A DNA stretch of 64,000 bases. Origin: Kudoa neothunni. Its lineage: Eukaryota; Cnidaria. Location: the NCBI GenBank assembly GCA_964304625.1, contig OZ199838.1, positions 6,510,001 through 6,574,000 of the forward strand, read 5' to 3'. Numbering within the stretch: the first letter of the stretch is position 1; every line of letters begins with the position of its first letter. The notes beneath the pieces were generated by a model. The model ran no database searches. It was not told the DNA's origin and saw only the letters and a program-made list of their open reading frames with translations. Made by a program: the position numbers and the translations under genes. Below are positions 12,499 to 24,900 of this stretch, piece by piece.

Positions 12499-15316
12499 CA
12501 TTTGATGACATCTAATTTCTTATTTTATTATTTTTGTTTGTTAACCCCCAAGAAATTATTTTTTAGCTTTGCTTATTTTGACCGGTTTTCATAATTTTTT
12601 TCTGAAAGATTGTCTAGTTCTAGTTCAGTATTTTCTAAAATTATAAGTAGAAAATTTTTAGCTTTAACAGATAATATTTGTGGAAGTTAGAACGGTCAGT
12701 CGAAATAAATCATCACGTTCTACATCAATGCATCCCTATTTGTTTTAGTTGTATCCCACGTTTTTCGGAAAGATATTTGATGACCCACCTAAATATTGTA
12801 AATATTTAATCGAATTAGACATTCAATAGATATAATTTTTATTTCAAAAGAATATTTATATTCACTCTAACAAAAATCTTATAATTAGGGTCGAAATTTT
12901 CGATTAATATCGATTTTAGCCATCGAATTTTTAAACCCTTTAACGAAAATAAAAACCACGTATCTCCAACGATCATTTGGGTTCGAATCGACCCCACATT
13001 TTTATTTTATTTTTCTTTGTTAAAAAATATTTTGTTTCAATTCATAAAATATGTAAGAAATATATCGACAAAATTTTGAGTAAATTAAAGTTTACTAACC
13101 CATTAATCTTCGGTAATCCGTTAATGTATGGATTCCGACAACTTCGCTAAATATCGTTAATATTACATCGTGAGGAAACGGCGGCTACATTGTGAAATGA
13201 GATTCATCTATACCAACTAATTTAATGATTCTAATTATTATAATTTAATAAAATTTTATTTAAATTAAAACAAATATAAATAATAATTTTATGATTTTGT
13301 GCGCTTAAAAAAATAATGCAGTTGAACGTTTAACCACAACAAGACGACCTAAGTAATATATTATTTCTTTTGGTTTTATTTTTTTCAATTTTAAAATTCT
13401 TAATATAGTTTTACATTATATTCTATCGAAAAATATTTCACAATAAGTCATTGTTAACGGTTATTGTCCAGACATGTAGAATATTGAAACTTTCTCCTTA
13501 CTCATAGCATTTTTTCATTTATACTTTACTTTAATTAAAGAAATATAATTATTTTTAGTATTATGAATTTTTTCAGACAAAACGCTACATTCTTAGAGGC
13601 AATTATTGAGCGTTATTTAATAATTTGTCTCCTAAACTGGACTTAAGTGTGATTATTGATTGGAAACTTAGTAAATAACCAAGATAATATACATCAAAAA
13701 GTTTATAATTTAGAATAAACTCTGGAAAAAAATTTATTTGGGTGTACCATTATTAATATAATATATTATGTTTTTGTATTATTAAATTTCTTGTTTCTTC
13801 ATTTTATCGATTGTTAATTGATCAAAGAAAGACAAATATTGATTTGAGGGTTTAATTAAGTTAATTTAAACCTATAATAGTATTTTAATGTTTCTTTGAT
13901 TCAAATTTAAGTTCACCTTCGAAATTAAATACATATTTTATTTTTCAAAGTTTTGAAACAAATACTTTGGTGAATATTAATACTTTTTCGTAACAAACAA
14001 AATTCAAACTGAATGCTCTTAATTTGTTGTTATTTTAAAATTCATTTTTAAAACTGAAGTCAATATATATTTTCTATATCAATACAAAATATGATTAATT
14101 TTTCCCTTAGGTATGTTGGTGGTTTCTCTCCTCTTGATTTGCGGTTATGAAATGGCAGTAAATAGTTTTTTTGAAAAATTTATGTTGAGTAATACTACAA
14201 ATACTTATTTTACCTTTTAATGTTTAATATTTGTTATGTATTTTCACTGAACTAGATTCAAGTAGATATCGATTAAACAATAATACTTTAAATGATCAAT
14301 GATATAAAGAGTTAGATTTTTATTAAGCCAGGGATAATTGTGAAATTATTCGTAACCATTCTTGAGTGTAGAAATCAGTCAGTGTTTTGAGGTTTGTCAG
14401 CCATTGAGACAATGAAAACATTTCCTACAGAAAAAACCGACTCTTTGATTTATAGTTGCCACAAAAACTATCATCTGATACGTATATCGTGTATATTCGA
14501 GCTCGGAATAATGAAATTGACAATCTGAGGAGATGATTATTTTTTCTCTTGATCAGTCACAGAAAATTTTTTGGAAGTAATCAAAATTATTTTTCAGCTT
14601 TAATGATTGAAAAGTTTTGATTCGAATAATAAATGTCAAGAAAGAGAGCTTACCTTGAATTATTATAATTTAATAGTCAAAATATGAGATTTAATTAACA
14701 AAATATTAAATATATGACGATTTGTAAATAACATCTCAATCTTAATCTAAATAGAAATATACTATATTTAGATAAGGAAAAAATAATTCGATGTTAACAA
14801 TTGATCAAACAATAAAAAATTATACAAACATGTAATTATGTTTATTTTTCATGAATTATTATCCATAAAAGAAAATTCATTTCTAAAGATTGTTTTCATC
14901 TTTAAGCATATGTAAAAACTATTAAATTAGTTGTTTATACATCTTCCAGTTAGTAATCACATTATAGAATCCAGGTTAGGATACTATCTATCAAATCACA
15001 CAAAATAAATGCCTTTAATATTATAGCGTTTCGATTTGGAAGAATTATAATACTAATAATAGTTATATTGTGTAAACTAAGCAAAAATTTACTTGAGAAA
15101 ATGTTATGAGTATGGAGAAATTTTTATATTCTAAATTTCTGAACTATATCCATTAATAATATTTTATTATTAATTTTGTTCATTATAATTAATAGTGTAA
15201 AAATAAAATAAATATATTGATGTATGATTCGCAGTCACATTCATATTCCTTCATAGTGAAATATAGAAACCAATGTTTAATATAAGGATTATGTTGTTGA
15301 TTTTACCATCATGTAG
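12499..15316. other. AT-rich intergenic DNA
   Basis: About 2.8 kb with dense stops in every frame. I see no gene, tRNA or complete transposon. Confidence 0.45.
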
Positions 15317-15451
15317 GCGATTAGAATAAAAATTTTGATACGCTCCAGAAGAGAAGCGCATAAAGATTTTTTAGAACCGGTTCCGACGAAAAAAGTCGTA
15401 AGGAACGCCAAAAATGGTGGAGCCACACGCTTCACAATCACCTCATTTTGA
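15317..15451 (+). CDS. Orphan exon-like open segment
   Basis: Follows an AG acceptor (CATGTAG) and runs 44 codons to TGA at 15449-15451. The peptide is basic (RSRREAHKDFLEPVPTKKVV, then RNAKNGGATRFTITSF) and GC content rises sharply relative to the flanks. I recognise no family. It sits between LOTUS genes A and B on the same strand but joins to neither in an obvious way. It could be an exon of an unseen gene, a transposon scrap, or chance. Confidence 0.25.
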   Translation, partial: AIRIKILIRSRREAHKDFLEPVPTKKVVRNAKNGGATRFTITSF

Positions 15452-15907
15452 CCCTAGAAACTCTCGGAAGATTAAATTGAATGAGTTATACTATTTTAAT
15501 AATACAATTTAAGCAAAATATAGACAGATAAAAAGTTGGTTTTTAAATTTTTACAACCAATTTATCTTCCCCTTCGCACATATATTACTCGCACACGCAT
15601 GCATAAAATCAATTACTTACCGTATTCTTTATTTTTTGTAAAAATAAAAATTCCTCCCAATAACTTTCACATTAACCCCAATAAATATATTATTCTAATC
15701 GTACCAACAATTTATTTAATGTAACAACTATTTTTAAGCGGTAACAATAAACCAGACCAATTAATATTACTTTTAACTTATCTTTTAGACAACGTTTCTT
15801 TAACTATTGTTTATTTATTTGAATCATAAAGTATCGATAAAGGGATTAAAAAATGGACACGCAAGGATTAAATTAATCTATTATAAGTCGTTAGTGTTCG
15901 GGGAAAT

Positions 15908-17510
15908 ATGGCCTACACCACTATTCCACCTTTAGATGATGTATTTTGTCGATAAAAATTGTTACCATTATTAATTGAAATACAAAGGTGTTAAAAGATT
16001 TAAAATCTTTGATATTATCTGCACCAAGAAATATCACCGCCAAAGAGCTCTTTCAAGATTACTTCGAAATGACTCAAGTAAAATTGAATCCCAGAAATTA
16101 CCAATTTAAAAGTGAAGATGATTTTATTGGGGCATTTCCACAATTTTTTTATGCTGTAAACGTGATAAAAGGTCAAATACATTATGCCGGTATGTGTTGA
16201 TATGTTTGTGTGCGACTGTCGGTTGACCATCTCTCAAAGGTATCTCAAACAATCCTTCTACTAATGCTGTTGCAGAGTTGGTGAATAATCAACGAAACTC
16301 TGGAAAAAAGGCGAATATCTGCGTTAATGGATCCGTATATTTTAGATTTGAATATTCATTATTGTTGACGAAATAAATGTGTAGAATCTGCAGCGTTCAA
16401 ATACTTTGAACGCGGGAAACAAATTCGGTCACAACATTGAAACTACTCCGGCCAAGTAAATTCAAACTCGCATGATCTGTTACTCATTGTGACTTTGTCG
16501 AGCACAGAACTGTTCCAGATTCCTCAAAACCTTCATATGCTGATTTTTTTAAGACTCCTCAACCAAAACTTGATCAGCAATCAAATTATGAACCTTCAGT
16601 AACAATAAGCATGGGGTCGGATGTGTTGTCAAAAGCTAAGCTTGGTCGAAGTCAATCTGTGAGAGGTGCTAAAAAGTCTGCCTCACACATCGTCCCTCCG
16701 CCGAAATCTACCTGTTTATTCCGTTTGATTATCAACGTTATGCTAATTTTGTATTAGATAACGATAATATTCATAAAAATTTCAATAATCTAAACATAAA
16801 ATCATCGTCAGGTAAGGTGATTTTATGATGCCTAACTAAATTTTTTTCTAATTCAGCTAAAAACTCAACTCTTAATACGATCAGTTCATTCAATGGAAAA
16901 GATTTGAGATCAATAATTGAAGGAAATAAATCTTATAATAGTAAGCTTAAAGCTACTACAAATACAGTGCGAACGCCTATTCACACTGTTCCACCTTCTC
17001 CTTCAGTTACTCCAAAATGTACTAATGCAGCTTATAATAATGACAGAAAAAAGAATCATTTTAGCGTTTCGAATTCTCATTCTAGTATGTTTATTACTTC
17101 TATCGATTTCACATGTGTATATGTATAGTTGAGAATATTCCTCCTTCAACTACGTTCAAACAAAATGCCCCTCGACAACAAAAGCAGAGTATTTTTTATA
17201 TTTAATTACAGTGTAATCTTTGATTGAATAGCCGATGGTATTGCTGCGGAGAACCGAGAGCTCTACGATTTTGTTCAAGATTTACGTGCCAATGTGAAAA
17301 AATGCCTCGAATTGCATCGCGATAGGTTTTGTTCATTGAGCCAACTACAGGACGACTACATAGAGCTGTTTGGTGAACCTTTTCATCCAGCAGAAAATGC
17401 CGAAAAGTGATATCACCAACATTTTCGAAACCTATCTCGGAAATGTGTGTATGGTGTTGAACAATATGAAAGGAGTGCTCTATATCAAAGGCTTAGTGGG
17501 TGATCAATGA
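15908..17510 (+). CDS. LOTUS/OST-HTH domain protein B (N-terminal and C-terminal LOTUS)
   Basis: The start is ATG 15908 (MAYTTIPPLDDVLKDLKSLI). A 47-nt intron (15941-15987) and further small introns follow (donor 16190; others near 16352, 16458, 16800, 17084 and 17190), with the stop at 17508-17510. The first 80 residues are a textbook N-terminal LOTUS domain (SLILSAPRNITAKELFQDYF, EDDFIGAFPQFFYAV, GQIHYAG), placed exactly as in TDRD5/TDRD7 proteins. A Ser/Thr/Asn-rich disordered linker follows (VRTPIHTVPPSPSVTPK), then a second LOTUS-like domain (SLSQLQDDYIELFGEPFHPA, then ITNIFETYLGNVCMV and GVLYIKGL). This suggests an RNA- or Vasa-binding germ-granule adaptor. Two 1-nt frame slips, near 16715 and at the CC of 17400-17401, interrupt an otherwise coherent frame and look like sequence errors. 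No Tudor domain is present. Confidence 0.65.
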
Positions 17511-18522
17511 ATGAAGTCTTAGGCAGCTTTTTAGTTGAGAAAATGGTATTTGGCAGTACTTTTATTTAAGCGTTTAAGTGCTGTTTATGTTTTCAAATAA
17601 GATTAACGAACTTGTAAAAAGTTTTTTTGTTGTTGGTTTATTTGATTCTATGTGTATTGCTATTTTCTATAAACCGATTTTTATTATCCAACAATAATCC
17701 TTGATTTTTGTAATGCATTGTTTGTTTCTTTGATTTCGACTATTGTAATCTAATAAGCTAATATTTTTTTCATTTATTTCAGTATTATATATTTATTCAA
17801 TTATTTTCTTTCGTCTTCAATATATCCTTTTTCCATGAACGATAGCTAAAAAACATTTTCCTATTGTATTTATAATTCTGTAAGCTCAACTATTTGATTT
17901 TAAAATTATAGCCAATTATTTTCTATTCTAAAGTAACAAAATCAGTTAAAGATTTATCGTCAATAGTGTAATTTGTCGGTGAGGTTACGTGGGTGCGATT
18001 GTATAGTATCACAAAGGAGGGCACATCTAGGGATTAACTCAATGATGGATGTCATGGAGACGATTGCTAGCATTGAGTTTAAGAATGGCCCAACAATTAA
18101 TGATGTCTGTTTGTTAAGTATAAATATGTGATAATGATTAGTAGTTGGAAAGCGGGTCAAGCGGCGAATTACAGGCTGCATCCAAAGAGAAAGTTCGTGT
18201 CTCTTCGTAGAAATTTATTTATCGAAAGAACTGCCATAACAAATTCACCATTACAAATATGTGAATAAATTCTAACAAATTATAAGTACAAAGTCTAAAA
18301 TTTCTATTCTATAACATTAATTTCATATGTGACCCTCAACGGGCTGCATACAATACAAATAAAATCTCTAAAAGTACACTTCGACTACACCAATTCTCAT
18401 GTGGTTCAATGTTTAAATCAACCATCAGGTTCGATGAATTGAATTTACCGAACATACTATCCGAATGTTTACAACTCTTTGACGAACATTTTCAGTTATC
18501 ACAGTAGTACACACCCACAAAG
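17511..18522. other. Intergenic DNA between LOTUS genes B and C
   Basis: About 1 kb of AT-rich sequence. Nothing recognisable on either strand. Confidence 0.4.
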
Positions 18523-19154
18523 ATGAGTTCATCCAAGAAGAATTTCTACCAGTCATCCCCATTGGCCGACAAAGCCACTAAAAACGATCTTACAATGACT
18601 GAAGAAGAAGCTGAAGCATTTTACAGCTTTGAGTTATTGAATTCCCCACAACGACAACTCTGACATAACCACGACGATAAATAAGACCGAATTCAAGGAG
18701 AATATGGATTCGATTAGTTTTGTGATAAAGATATTTGTTTGGAGGATCCTTCCAGCGATTCCTCATCTCCGCCAAATGGCTTAATTATTGATGAAGAAAG
18801 TAACAATGCTTTTTTATCGCTAATTAGAAATGCAAGGATGGGTCAAAATTCGAACAAACCTATCTCAAACTATTAGTGTCAACTCCTCTCATTCTCCTAA
18901 TTTAAAATTTTACCGTGATAAAATAGACAATTGTTTTTATGAAAACAAAATGACAGTCCAACAACTCCTAGCCCAATATCAAAAAATCAACAATCAATCT
19001 CTATGGAATGCTTCTTTCTGTAGAAGAACCCAGCAACAAAAACTACGACCAACTACTAATAGACACTCTCAACAATCGTTTTCCTAATATTTACACTTTT
19101 GTTACCAGCGACAACGTCTATTATATTTCAAAATGCGCCTCACCCAAAAATTAG
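18523..19154 (+). CDS. LOTUS-like protein C (frame interrupted)
   Basis: Starts ATG 18523 (MSSSKKNFYQSSPLADKATK), continues through an acidic/serine-rich stretch (CLEDPSSDSSSPPNGL) and ends with KMTVQQLLAQYQKI and, in another frame, YDQLLIDTLNNRFPNIYTFV then YYISKCASPKN-stop. The terminal part follows the LOTUS pattern: a leading helix with LL.QY, then a late helix LLid.L and a wing strand. It lies 1 kb after LOTUS gene B on the same strand, which strengthens the reading. About four 1-nt frame changes (near 18650, 18720, 18865 and 19010) are needed to connect the parts, and no GT-AG pair explains those between 18640 and 18720. So it is either a decaying paralogue or a gene hit by several assembly indels. 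Confidence 0.4.
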
Positions 19155-19401
19155 TAATTTATTTGAATGGTGGTCTTATAGATTTCTAACATGAAATACA
19201 TATTCCAGGTGTACTTTAGATCCACGGTAGTATCAATCGCTCGAATAGAATGATTTCAAACTACTTTACTCAGTTGTACAAAACACATGTTTTATGTAAA
19301 AATCACACTCTTTTTTTTATATTAGTTGTAATAGAATATTGTTTTTTTAAACAACAGTGTATATAAAATCTACATCAAATAAAAAGCGTTTTCAACTAAA
19401 A

Positions 19402-21380
19402 TCAATTTATGGTGGTAGTGTTAGTATTGATGGCAGTGTCATGTCCTTTTTTGTACAAATTTTCAAGCATATCTTCCCATCCGAGCAATTGTGCTAGTTT
19501 TTTGCAACCATTGTCACATTCGTCTTTATAAAAAACATCTTGATATGCCATTTTATTGGTCATCATGATAGTCGTCTGGTGAAGAGGATCTGAGCCGTCT
19601 CCACATTCCTTGGAGCCGCTGTTAGACGAAAGTTGAGGATTAATAGGTTTTACGCAAAATTTCCAAACATCCTTTTTATTGAGTAACAGTCTAGGGGTCC
19701 TTCTGGGAATCATTTCCGCCACATTAGAAACCGGTCGGACCGTCAGCGATGTTCCCATCACAATTAATAGGTCCACATAGTTATAATCCGCGGTGAGGTA
19801 TTTTTCGAAAGTTTTTGGTAAGGGCTCCCCGTAAAAAACAATATCCGTTTAATAACTGACCCACATCTATCACATTTGGAATAGATTTAATCTAATTTGT
19901 GTAATAACGGTATCACTGTCAGCTGGGTGTTTATTTTCAATACAATGGGCATGTTTGAAGGTTCCGTGAGCAAAACAAATGAACTATTTTAGATTATTAG
20001 TCATATGTTGACGTTATGTTTAATTTGATTACATTTTTCGTCTATTCCAGCCAGTAACTCAAGCCCATCGACGTTTTGAGTGTACACTCGAGTTAAAAGC
20101 CCATGAACGGCTAACAACTTTATGAAATAATGAGCATATGACGGTCTATAATAGAATTTAAATTAGTTTTTTTAACATAGGCGCTACGAGAACTAAAAAT
20201 AAACTTTTGATATTAGTCACCCATCAATTTAACCCTCGAACAACTGAGGGAAAAGGTTACACGAATACCTGGAGGTGGCCACTGTGACCACATGCAAAAA
20301 TGTATAAAATAATAAAAATCGTTGCACTAAGGTTAAGAACATAATTATTTACGTTTATTTTTTACTTTTTAAAATATAATAAATTTAATAAAATAAATCA
20401 ATTCTGCCTGTATACACTTTGAATAACGTGGAAAATTAGAAATACACTGTTTTATTATTGCTTCATTTTCATATTTTCTTCTTATCATTATTCTAACAAC
20501 TATGTTTAACTTGCTACTTTTTGTTGATATGTAATTTAACAAAATTATTATAATATGCGCGATTCCCATGCCAGATTAAATTCGTTAACAGAATCAAGTT
20601 GTTATAAAAACAAAAAAATAAAATTTTAAAACAATCGCTCACTTCAAAATGCATTCATAATTTTTATTTTACCGCAGAAAAGCTTTTTATGTATTTTAAC
20701 TATCAAAACGTTACTATTTATATGGCAGGCATATGTATTTTATTCCTTTTTTGATTTTAAAGCGAACAACTTATCTTAAACTTCCATTCCTTAAGTATTC
20801 TTAAAAGCATCACTATATTATAAAATAAACGTAGGGAAAAAAGAGATAAAAATATTTCGTAAAAGATATTCATATAATAAGCGTTAATTGGCCACCTCCA
20901 GGTATTCGAAGGTTAATATTAAATGCCGCACGTATCACATTTCTAATCACTGCAATTCCCACTTATAGGGCCTATATTAATATATTTTTTTAATTTAACA
21001 ATATTATTTATTTCCGACTCAAAATTATATTATTAGAGGAACGAAGCAACTAACTTAATCTGATCTATTCGTAACGGGTTAAATTTTATAGGTGACCAAA
21101 AGACTGTTCTTCACGGTAATTAAAAATTGTACTTTGCCTGTAACACATTCTCAAGGACGGTGCGGGAAAATTCGAAAAATGGCTTGGGATTGTCTTCGAA
21201 ATAATCAATGCAAAATAAAGCCTCAGGATAAGGAAGATTATATTCGGCTAGGTTGTGAAAAATTCCCGTTTTTGGTGACCTGAAATCCGGGATTCCGCAT
21301 GGGGTGGAAATTCCTGCCCCACACAATACCACAATCCGTTTGCATTGGCCACTTGCATTATAGTTTGCTATATCCTCCAT
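19402..21380 (-). CDS. SIRT2: Class I sirtuin, SIRT2-type NAD-dependent deacylase
   Basis: Minus strand, at least three exons. Exon 1 (21380-21120) starts MEDIANYNASGQ and has the NAD site GAGISTPCGIPDFRSP and NLPYPEALF. A middle exon (about 20155-20035) has HYFIKLL and YTQNVDGLELLAGIDEK. The last exon (about 19990-19402) has the catalytic-histidine motif AHGTFKHAHC, a zinc-ribbon half CDRCG, DIVFYGEPLP, VMGTSLTVRPV and the SIRT2-like tail DECDNGCKKLAQLLGW. The product removes acyl groups from lysines using NAD; SIRT2 types are mainly cytoplasmic. The first half of the zinc site is odd (HCIENKH rather than C..C). Two frame slips occur, one near 19847 where CGG replaces an expected CCGG and one near 19890; they may be sequence errors. 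Intron 1 (about 20160-21119) carries a piggyBac-type MITE. The gene is divergent with PPIL2. Confidence 0.75.
20233..20912. mobile_element. piggyBac-type MITE inside the sirtuin intron
   Basis: 680 bp flanked by TTAA at 20229-20232 and 20913-20916, the piggyBac target. The right end read inward is CCTTCGAATACCTGGAGGTG; the left end has CCCTCGAA, about 25 extra bases, then CGAATACCTGGAGGTGGCC. The interior is AT-rich without transposase. A subterminal duplicate of the TIR at one end is also seen in the piggyBac elements at 45 and 59.8 kb. Confidence 0.7.
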
Positions 21381-21959
21381 TGTTTTTAATTTCACTTCCG
21401 CAGCTGATGTCAGATAGGGTGTGTTTCAGCTTATCTACCAAATTGGCCCAACCAACTTTCTATTCAATTCACATTTAACATTAACGATCGGCGCTTTCAA
21501 TGCCAAATACTTTCTTTTATATCACTGCTAGATTCTATCTTGTTTTTGTCTTGTTCCATCAAAGTCGTTTTTGCACGGTCGCTAGTAATCTATGGACGAC
21601 CAAGCGCTCAATAAAACACTAATAACTCGTCAAGGATCGCTTACATCCGAATTTAGCAATCATTTTTTAGTTTATACTTCATTTCTATACCATGGTTGAA
21701 TAATTTGCACTCTTATTGTGCATATTTTTTCACGAAAAACCAACATTACTTAGGACTAATACGTTAAAGTTGTAAATTAATGATTTTGTTTTGAATAAAA
21801 GCGTTTTATATTTCTTACTCTCATTATTAAAAGCTTTAAAACATCGAATTGTTTTAAAAATATTAGTTCAATGTTATATTATATTCTGGGTTATGGTGGG
21901 TAACACTAAGGATACATCGACTAGTTGTACGTGATCATTCTTGTTGGTCACGTGATAAG
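21381..21959. promoter_or_regulatory. Shared divergent promoter region of SIRT2 and PPIL2
   Basis: 579 bases separate the two start codons, which face away from each other, so both promoters must lie here unless upstream non-coding exons exist. No TATA box or known motif was recognised with confidence; the region is inferred from gene arrangement alone. Confidence 0.35.
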
Positions 21960-24900
21960 ATGGGAAAGAAACAACACTCCAAGGATCGATTGTATGCTAC
22001 TAAAATAGTTCTCACGATTAATTAATTCTCCTGTGTGTAGATTTATCACGACTAAAGAATGGAAAGAAGAGTGGGGCGGGAAAAAATGTAATTGATAAAT
22101 ATTGTTATTCTTCTCTAATTCGCTGTCTATCTGCCTATAGCTGGAGATAAAACAAAATTCGCTAGACTTCCGTTTTATTGTTGCTTGTAAGTTGGTTTGA
22201 TATGTGTACTATACTTCATAATTTGTAGCATCTCATTGCTTCCATTTAAAGATCCATATTGTACCAAAGATGGAGCAATTTTTGATATACTGTGATATTT
22301 CCCTTTTGATAAATATTTATTAACTTTTACATTAGAAATATTGTTCCATTATTAAAAAATATGGCGTCAATCCTATTGATGGCAAGGTTTTTTATAATGA
22401 ACTGGTTGTGGTTTGGACATTAAAAGTAGAAGTTGGCACTCAGAGATCTTGTGAAACTCACATTTTATAAAAAATGAAGGTATTAATATTTCCAGACTCA
22501 GTTGCGATGTTATTGCTATTGTAAATTTTAATCCTAAACGGCATGAACGCTTTCGTTTAAAGAATTTTTAATCTTAACAACTCTCGCTTAAAAGCTGTAT
22601 ACAGATTTCATTTTTTAAAGTCTGCTATGTTTAATTTTTTTTCGGTGTCTGAGGGCGAAGCAGCGGGACAAAAATATTAAATATAGCCATAACTAGTGAC
22701 ACTTTATTTCTTACCATGAAAATAACTGCTTGAGTATTTATTGGCTTACATTGATACAATTAGATTAATAGTTCACGTAATTGTTTTATACTTTTTTAAC
22801 TTAAGTTTTATTGAATACTAGGTTAGGGAGTTTTCAAAATAAATTTTCCATTTAGAATATTTGATATTTTTAGTTTTATTACTATTGATATGGTGCAATT
22901 TAATCCTATATGAGGAGAGATACGTCTATCCGGTCTACATTTTTAAACCAATCAATTCCAATTTACAATTTCTGGGCGATACTCGAAGTTAATTTTTCAG
23001 AACCTGCAATATTTAATTATTTCTGGCTCCTAGAAATGTAGCTGTAGTTAAAATAAAAATAAATCTGAATATGATGATCATAAAAGTAGCCAATTTTTTT
23101 ACTTTGATTGATATCACGTAGAAATTTTTGGATGGATTTTAAACGCATTATGTGCGTGCATAAGTACTTTCTGCGAAATTTATTTCATATGCTTTTGCTA
23201 TAGGCTTCTAAAAATTTAAGCTTAAATGTTATTTACGTGTGCGATAAGCAATTTTTAATCCATGCAGCTTCCATTTATAGGTTACGGATAAATTTATTTT
23301 TCCAGTGCGTTTTAATAAATTGTTTCGTCTTTACGAGCCTAGTGCTGGGTTACGCATATTTCACAATAATCTAAACTAATTACAGATCACAAGAAATTTA
23401 ATTTGTACAAAAATTGATCCGGAGTTTAAGTTGTTTTATTTTTAACTTATGAAGAAGTAGCACGTAAACCTTTTAAAATCACAATAATATTCTCTAACAA
23501 AATAAACTCTATTTGAATGAATTATTTGGTCATTTTCAGTCATTTACAGGGATATATAAAATAGTAAGATAAATCGATTTTATATATTGTATAAAATATT
23601 TTTCAATTTGAAAAGAATAATAGGAATCTACAACTTTAAAATATAATCTTTATCTTTCCAGGATGATCTCATCATTCTAACGAACCGATAAAAATTCTAA
23701 TACAATTTGATATAATTTGTTGGGAATTAGCTGAATAGAATATGATGTTACTTTTTGATTCGTAGGTAATAAAAGGGCATAATAATTTTAGGGTTTGTGC
23801 ATTTTTGCAAAATAATACATGAACACAATACTAATTGAATTGTGGGAAATTAATAAACTATTATTCGTACTTTTCTTAAAGTTTGCACCACTCATACATC
23901 AAAATAATTGTGTCCACGTTTTATAATAATTTTTACATTTTGTATATGCCCCAAAAGCTTGGAGGAATTTTTTTCTGTGTTAGATTATTTTTATTTAAAA
24001 ATCCTTAACAAAACAAGTGATAAAAATGTTTGACTATTGGATTTTTTAACAATTTAAAAAATTAAAATTTTTAATTACCGTATTAAAATTAATTTTTGAA
24101 TAAAAAACATCCATCAATTAAGATTAGGATAATTACTTTGATTTTTTTATAAATTTTCAATCAGATCAATTCCATTGCCCTGTTTTATTCCGCCAATTCA
24201 CAGAAAACAGCCATATTGTTGCCATTGCGACAACCGGAAATGTCTATTCATATGAAGTAATTTTCCTATGGATTCGATTGAGCGGGGTTTGTATTATTTT
24301 CTCATATTTACGTAGGCAATCGCGGAATTAAATATAAAAGCAAATAATTGGAAAGATCTTTTAACAGATCAGCTATTTAAAAAATCGGATATAATAACAA
24401 TCCAAGTATTTCACATCTATCGTTGTAATGAGCGTCTGATCATAAATTAGGATCCCAGCAATCTGGATAGATTTAATGTGGTGAATTTTTATCATGTACA
24501 GAATAATTTGAGAATTTCAAGTAAATGTTTCATTTCAAAGGAATACACTCATATAATTTCATGTATTTAGCTGGTGATAGCAACACTTCTGAATCAACTA
24601 AGAATTTGAAAAATGTTAATCAAGAGACAAAATCTATTCTAAATGAATTAGACTCCAGTTATAAAGGAGGACAGATGAGTTTGCAAGAAAAAAATTCAGA
24701 GGATACTATCGAGGATGAAATTTATAGAAAGGATGTACTTGCTGGGATCTTGTGAGTTGTTTAATCAAAATATTAGTCGATTTATTCAACTGGTAAAGTG
24801 TCTCAATCATTCACCTCTACTGTAGCCACACCCGTAACCCATCAAACGGCTTGTATTTTTTATTGTATCTTTCTTTAATCGAATACAAATATTTAGTATC

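Noticed and set aside
12960-13000. GGGTTCGAATCGACCCC, resembling a tRNA T-arm/B box
   Set aside because: No acceptor stem, D-arm A box or anticodon arm upstream, and the arm itself does not pair properly.
21092-21283. Plus-strand open frame at the SIRT2 first exon
   Set aside because: Antisense of the sirtuin NAD-binding exon.
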